From Maratus speciosus (taxonomy: Eukaryota > Arthropoda > Arachnida > Araneae > Salticidae), in the NCBI GenBank assembly GCA_963932465.1, contig OZ010799.1, positions 162,436,761 to 162,500,760 on the forward strand: 64,000 bases of DNA. Direction: 5' to 3'. Below, piece by piece: positions 58,240 through 64,000 of the stretch; the stretch's first letter is position 1; the number at the start of each line of letters is the position of its first letter. Under the pieces are notes generated by a model. It was not told the DNA's origin. It did no database searches and saw nothing but the letters and a program-made list of their open reading frames with translations. A program made the translations under genes and the position numbers.

Positions 58240-60290
58240 AACAATTTAATGGGTGTAGTTGAAATCGTGATTATTACGTATTACTGGAGTCATACCACAT
58301 TTTAATCAGCCGTTGGTGATGTTGTAAGCAATCCTACCACTTAGCACAAGCATTGCTAGCGGAGGTATCAACTCTGAAAATATAGCAGCTGTAGAGCGAT
58401 GATAATATTGGTATAGCCCAATCAAACACTTATTATTTCATTATGAAAACAAGGCAGCTTGAGTGGCGAAAAAAGGCGTATGAAGAAATATGGGGTTTTC
58501 CCAATTAAACACATGGAAACGTAGTCATAGAACAACTGTTTATTCCATCAGAACATACCAACACTGAACAATTCTCGCAGATGAGAAATCAGAGCATTTC
58601 ACTCGAGCATAAACTAATTACTCATGCTAAATAGATGTTAATTTACGAAATGAATATTCCACATGGCTAAGGACACCGGGTAACAGGTTTTGTAAACAAT
58701 CACAGCACAAAAAAGAATCTCTCGTTCTGAGTTCATGCTCTCGCTATTTATGAGGATGCGCGGAGGAATTCCGATTGAAATGAGAACTTCAAGCTAAACC
58801 AACGAAAATCACGAACGAGCCTCGAATGGAAACTGGGATCCGACACTCAGTCAATGGAGAGCGATCAAGAAACGTCACAGGAAAGAATCCCAGTGCCGCT
58901 AATGGAATGATTTCGATGTGAAAAGGCTGGTGCCTCGCGGGCGGGAAAATGAGATGAAATAGAATAAAAAAGTAAAAATGGCTTTGATAAATATTCGAAA
59001 AATAAGTAACTGCGTTCAGAACTTTACAGTTTGGTAGACGATAAAAATTAATGAAGGGATTAAAAGTTTAGATTATGTTTTGGAATAAATCTATTATTAA
59101 GATACGCGTTTAAAAAATATAGGAATTTAGCTAGAAATAAATAATAGAGCGTATTAAAAAAAGGAAATAATGAATAGACCGACAATTTAGAATAATATAA
59201 ATGAATAGAAAAAGGTAAAATTTTTATATAACATATATATATATATATATAAACGTTACATAATATAGTATTTGTTTCGAGATATTCATCTAAATTATTC
59301 TAGTTTTCCGGCATATTCATTATTTCCCTATTTCTTAATAATATCTATTATTTATTCCTAGTTAATTTCCTTTAAACATAAAACGCGTATATTAATAATT
59401 ATCTTATTCAAAATCTTAATCTAAACTTTTAATTCTTCCATTAATTTTTATCAGCAACAAAAACTATAATATTCTGAGAGAAGCCACTTTTTATTTTTGA
59501 ATGATATTGAAAGTCATTTTGCTATATCTAGCGTTATTCCACGAATCAACTTCCCACGCATTTACCGGCGTCGGACGTATTACACCAAAATCCTCCAGTG
59601 AGCAGTTATGGAACTCCTTTCTTTTTACGCTTCCCTTTATCACTTCATTGGCTGAATTATCGTGCACCTCTCACTGAGTGGTTCATTTCTGAACGTTACA
59701 TTTCAATCGGTATTTCTACGCAATGCGAATAAGACCATCCGGAGACCAGATTTCTTCTTATTTATCGAGTGCTTCAAAGAAGTTACCCGGTGTTCTGCAC
59801 GGCCTGTAGTATCCAATTTCACTTTAAGACCTTAGTACGATGTAGCTAGGTGAGGATTGTTTTTCATGTCCATTTTTTGTGAATAAACGTCTTACGAATA
59901 TCAACTGGCTATGTCTTTCCTTGGGAAATTACCTGAATAATCACCGTTGCCTTGAGATATTTACCTCGAATAATCAAATAAATGATGTGACTGCAAAAGA
60001 GGAATCATTGTGTTTTCACTTATGTTATATCTCAGCCACGATCAATAAATCTAAGTTGACTGATTTGTCAACTTAAGAATACTACGACCTTACACCAGCT
60101 GCCAGTAAATTATAAATTCATTACATCGATCTACCGTCTTCCATTATTTTCACGAGACGTTTATTCCAAAATTACAGTAAGCCGACTAATATTTAACAGC
60201 CTGTTGTGCACTTCTTATTACAAGATGTTCGACGACGGTGGTTGATCAAATATTTAAAATTCAATGAGACACTTTCTTCTTCTCAACGAC
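58240..60290. repeat. ~2-kb imperfect palindrome around a TA tract
   Basis: The inner arms (59036-59230 and 59255-59455) pair well: 'gataaaaattaatgaaggga' with 'tcttccattaatttttatc', and 'aaacgcgta' with 'tacgcgttt'. Pairing continues outward with more divergence: 'attccgattgaaatg' (about 58770) with 'catttcaatcggtattt' (about 59700), 'acaccgggtaac' (58673) with 'gttacccggtgtt' (59783), and 'tttattcc' blocks further out. The outer 100-200 bp on each side are uncertain. The arms might be two inverted long terminal repeats or a duplicated unknown element. Confidence 0.7.
59231..59254. repeat. (TA)n tract at palindrome centre
   Basis: ATATATAT run lying exactly between the two arms. Confidence 0.9.
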
Positions 60291-61035
60291 ACCAGATTAG
60301 TAGTGAAATAACCTACAACGAATCCTGAGTGCGACACTTGATGAAACAGTGCCAATTTAAATTATGTTCTCCTTTTTTGAAAATAGAGACATCTGTAAGC
60401 TGTTATGTTTTGTAAGCTGAGTTCGTAAATTTTGTTGTTGATAGTGTTATTATTATTATTATTATTTATTAGAGATGGAGGTATTTATGCTCGTTATTTA
60501 ATTTAAGATTACACTTGTTTATGCTATGGAATTGATTTATCAATGAATAATCCATTCTTTATGTGAATAAGATCTGGACTTGTTAAAAGCTCTTGTGACA
60601 AAATGAGCAAAAGCGAAATTCACATCATTACTTTTGACCCTGAGTCAGGGATTAAGTACAATATTGGATGACACATTTTGACAAATCCTGCCTTTCTGAT
60701 AAGAAAGGTGAAAATTTTAAAATTTAAAATATTCCAAAATTTTTGAAGGGAGAAACTTTAGCCACTTGAAGGAAGGTGGGACAAAATATATCACACTTAA
60801 TTTTAATTGCTAAATACCACGTTGACACCAGAAATTTAGAGTGAAAAATTTAATTATTTTAAGTACGTGAAGAACAGCTTTTATATATTTTGAAGTAAAT
60901 TAGTTTTTAAATTTTAGTGCGAATAAATGATTTCAACATTTTGCGAGTAAAAGTACATTGCCCCTGAAAGGGTTAAAGGTGTTTATAAAAGAATGCCTAG
61001 AACAGGGCACTAAATTTCCACTCGCCATTGGCGAG
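60291..61035. other. Non-coding interval
   Basis: 'gcccctgaaagggttaa' near 60962 resembles a TTAA MITE end without a clear partner. A short (ATT)n run is near 60450. No gene seen. Confidence 0.5.
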
Positions 61036-61089
61036 TAAGTTTTGTGTTTTAAAATGTTGTGCTTCAAATTAAACTATGCATACTCAGAA

Positions 61090-61205
61090 TATCGCACGGT
61101 TGTAGTGGTAGCTGCCCGGGTACACGCCCAGCGACCCTACCGGTCTGAGTTTTTTACAACCATAAGGATTGTAGTGGGTAGCTGCCCGGGCACCCGCCCG
61201 AGCTT
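61090..61205. repeat. GC-rich tandem duplication
   Basis: Two copies of 'ttgtagtgg(g)tagctgcccgggyacncgccc' (in pieces: 'gtagctgcccgggtacac', 'gtagctgcccgggcaccc') about 70 bp apart. They are much GC-richer than the surroundings. Confidence 0.8.
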
Positions 61206-61309
61206 TTTTTTTAAACCCAGGTTTTTTATAACCCTAAAATATCGTGTCTCAATTCAGCGACAAGCGAAAAGTGTTTTAAGAACAAGCGACGGCATTTTTC
61301 TTCCAAAAG

Positions 61310-62375
61310 AAACAAAGATGCGGCATAACCCACTTCCCCACGGTTGCTCATGGAAAAGAGAATGATAGTGCTAAAGCTAAGGGTTTGCTGAAAAGTTTGA
61401 AGGATTATAAATTTCTTAAATTTCTGTACTTTTTGGATTTCTACAGGAAATTCAACCCTTTAAGTGTGGAATTACAAAACAAGGAACTTGTCATTTTATA
61501 TTTGAAAATAAAAATTAAACATTGCATCTCAGTTCTGAAAGATCTCGAAGCTAGTGTTGGACCTACCTAGAGAACACGAGTTTTTGGACCAAATATCCAT
61601 CTCAGGGATGTGCGTGCAGCTGACAGCTACTAAAAATGGGGAGCAAGAGTTTCAGATTTTAACACTTTATCGGGCAGTGGTAATATATTTACCACTTAAT
61701 TTTTGATTGAAAACTGGTCAATTCGCACTAGAAGTTTTAATAAAATATTCTGTTTTTAGTATCCCACTGATAAAAACAAAGTCGCATTTTATTTTCACTT
61801 AAATCTGTATGTAGATTCTGGTGGTAGTGAATCTTTTCAACATTTCAGCCACAGAATTTACTTGCCTGGTAAAGGGTTAAGAGGGAAATTAATTAAAAAT
61901 GCAAAGATCACAGAGAGAGTTCAATCTATGTCAAAAGATATCTTAACATCTATGCGTGTTTTTGATATATTGGGTTGGCCTTCCAAATAAAAAACTCTTG
62001 AATTTGGGATAGGAGAAATAAAGAAGCTTTCCATGTATTTGAACCAAAGTCTCTTTTATCACAAAGTGGATATTGTATTGGCAGAGTGGGCAGAATTCAA
62101 GTTTATGTTCCCTTAACTAACACTGAAAGATATGCTGGAGAAGTTTTCAGTGAGAAGTCTTCAGCACGATCCCCCAATTTTCTGCAGATTCTAACATTGT
62201 GTGCTTTTCTACCAGTCAACACAGCTTCCTGTGAGAGAGGCTTCAGCTGTCACAACAGAGTGGAGATTGCATAAGGGAACTTTCTGAAGACTAAGACACT
62301 AGATGATTTGCTCAGAATTTCTGCTAATGGATCCGACCTGACAGAGTTTGACCCTACAGCTGTGATCGACAAGTA
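61310..62375 (+). pseudogene. hAT-superfamily transposase relic (ZNF862/ZBED-like type)
   Basis: Plus-strand pieces of the middle and C-terminal part of a hAT transposase. 61385-61570 reads LKDYKFLKFLYFLDFYRKFN then PLSVELQNKELVI, like the family's 'fl.Dil..l..LS..fQ'. About 61920-62080 gives RVQSMSKDILTSMRVFDILG. 62190-62270 gives LCAFLPVNTASCERGFSCHN, the hallmark of the hAT dimerisation domain. After a stop come KTKTLDDLLRISANG and TEFDP to about 62375. About 200 bp of unrelated DNA (61680-61880, ending AAAGGG + TTAA) interrupts it. The upstream zinc-finger part is not seen. Stops and the insertion make it non-functional. Confidence 0.85.
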
Positions 62376-63480
62376 GTACCTCAGTGCAGAAATGTAGCGC
62401 TTCACAAATATGAAGTGTTAAAATTTTGGAACTTTTTCTTTCGTGACTTCTTAGTGGTAGGTGACATTATCTGCAACCATTGAAACAATATGCAAACCTT
62501 ATTTTGAGTTAATATATACATTTTTTATTATTTTGCAATAAATATGTTTTGATTTTTCAAGTTGTACATTCTTTATGATGTCGGTTATCCGAAAGTTCTT
62601 CATACTACATCTGTTAACATTTAAAAATTGTTCATATTTTTCATGAATGTAAAATTATCTGGATTTAACAGACATCTCCTTCTAACAATTGTTAAATTAA
62701 ATTCAGTTTGTCATAAATAGTTCATTTTCACGGCAGGTATGTTTACCGACGTTGCTGCCTGAATGAATGTAAAACAGTGGAGCGCAAAAATTTTAGTCTG
62801 TCTAGTATTTTTCAACTGAAATGTCATGCACTGGCTTAGAATGTACTACCTTCGGTAAAAATAATTAATTATAAATAACTAAAAATACGCGTCTTAACGC
62901 GAAGGACGCGCGTCTTAATGCGTAACTGACAGTACGTGCCTATGCGACAAAAAAAAAAGGTACGATTACATTTCATGCGTTGATAATTTTTTACCTTTTC
63001 TTTACCGCTGGAAATTGATTATTTTCTTTATGTTTCGATTAAAGTTATATATTAAAGTTATATATTAAATATATTTTAGAAATAATTTATATAAAAGCAT
63101 ATATATACATATGAAACGGTGTTATATTATTAGTAGCGTTTTGTGGGAGATATATTCATATTTTATGCGAGTATTAATATGTTATATTAAAAAAAATCTC
63201 AACTATATTTTTAATTCAATTTTTAATTACATTAGACTTTTGTGATATTAACAATATTTTAAGATATTTTATTATTTCACAACTACTGTAATTAGCAAGT
63301 AACATATTTAAAACATATTTATTGTTCATGAAATTTTTATATGAAAATTGAAATAAATATGCGTATTTAATAATAAACAAGTTTAATTTTATCATTATTT
63401 TCTTAAAAAATACCTTTTAGTAATAACAAGGAAGGTCTCCCTAGGCGCATACTCAGAAAAAATTGAAGAAAATAAGGAAC
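62376..63480. other. Non-coding AT-rich interval
   Basis: Contains 'acgcgtcttaacgcg' and 'cgcgcgtcttaatgcg', two near-tandem GC-rich motifs (about 62887-62925). No gene. Confidence 0.5.
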
Positions 63481-63504
63481 GTTCTTCTTATGAGGGTATA
63501 TGTT

Positions 63505-63960
63505 TATAAAAAAATTCCGGTGGAACCTCGACGTAGCGTCCGTAACAAATTAATGAATATATCGTTTATTTAGCAATTTATCAGCGTTTTGCGATGGAAT
63601 AAAATTCCCAAAATACGCTTTTATGTCAAATACTCTTTATGGAAAAAAGTTTCATGTTGAACTTGTTTAATTAAGTTTAATTTAAATAATAGTTTTGTCA
63701 CTTTTAGTTTCTTCTAACTATAGTTTTGTAATATATGTATTTATGATGAAATTTAATATAATATTTTACGATTTCATTTACGAATATGTAAATCACATGT
63801 CAGCTTGTCTACAACATAAAATAGGTATCTGCAACTTGCAAAACATAGAAATATTTTTTCAGTGATAAAATTAAATAACTGCATCAACAGATACATGTAT
63901 ACTATATACGGAATACAAAAACTTTCATTGTTTAAGTTTAAACTCATTAAATATTGCGCA
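63505..63960. repeat. Second copy of the 48.5-49.1-kb repeat
   Basis: Shares 'tttataaaaaaattycgg', 'tagcgtccgta', 'gcgatggaataaa' and 'tttatgtcaaatac' with 48545-48720, and 'cattgtttaagtttaaa' with about 49060. It likely continues past the window. Confidence 0.75.
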
Positions 63961-64000
63961 TTCGAAAAATCAATTAACGAGTAATTTTCAGATGTATCAA

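Noticed and set aside
61680..61880. TTAA MITE inside the hAT transposase relic
   Set aside because: The right end fits (AAAGGG + TTAA) but the left end does not start with CCC, so I list it only as an interruption.

Overview
The window is AT-rich, repeat-dense eukaryotic nuclear DNA, most likely from an arthropod; an arachnid or insect is plausible but species cannot be fixed from the sequence. The evidence is a Jockey-type retrotransposon, Tc1, maT-mariner, pogo and hAT relics, piggyBac-like TTAA MITEs, satellite arrays tied to microsatellites and hairpins, and no prokaryote-style gene packing. I found no host protein-coding gene I can support. Nearly every recognisable coding segment belongs to a transposable element (TE), and all are broken. 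The only long open frame is the Jockey retrotransposon at 13.2-16.3 kb.

Layout. 0-10 kb: a satellite/microsatellite/hairpin unit, a Tc1 relic (minus strand), a mariner-like inverted-repeat element holding a pogo relic and a 151-bp array, then a 153-bp array with its own microsatellite and hairpin tail. 10-12.1 kb: a maT-mariner relic with two TTAA MITEs and a tRNA-like segment inside it. 12.2-16.3 kb: dispersed repeats followed by the Jockey element. 16.8-24 kb: small inverted-repeat elements, a ~310-bp tandem array and a pogo relic carrying a MITE. 24.1-26.75 kb: a 2.67-kb almost fully palindromic hAT-like element with an exact 8-bp target duplication; both arms carry the same piece of an arthropod TE-type protein.

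29.1-36 kb: a Tc1 relic with a MITE in its transposase, a second orphan TE-type pseudogene, a mariner MITE, two MITEs sharing one TTAA, and a three-layer nest of elements. 36-44 kb: hairpins, tRNA-like sequences and a 1.06-kb Tc1-like element. 44-47.2 kb: two abutting satellite arrays (146 bp and ~197 bp), the first with the same hairpin tail as the 8-9 kb array. 47.9-57 kb: dispersed repeats and a large irregular satellite field interrupted by other DNA. 57-62.4 kb: an RTE-like endonuclease relic, a ~2-kb imperfect palindrome around a TA tract, and a hAT transposase relic.

Nothing here works as a pathway. The logic is stratigraphic: elements inserted into elements, so relative ages can be read. 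The most notable items are the palindromic element at 24.1 kb, the shared satellite + microsatellite + hairpin architecture at four loci, and the repeated TTAA MITE insertions, including an empty/filled site comparison inside a satellite array.
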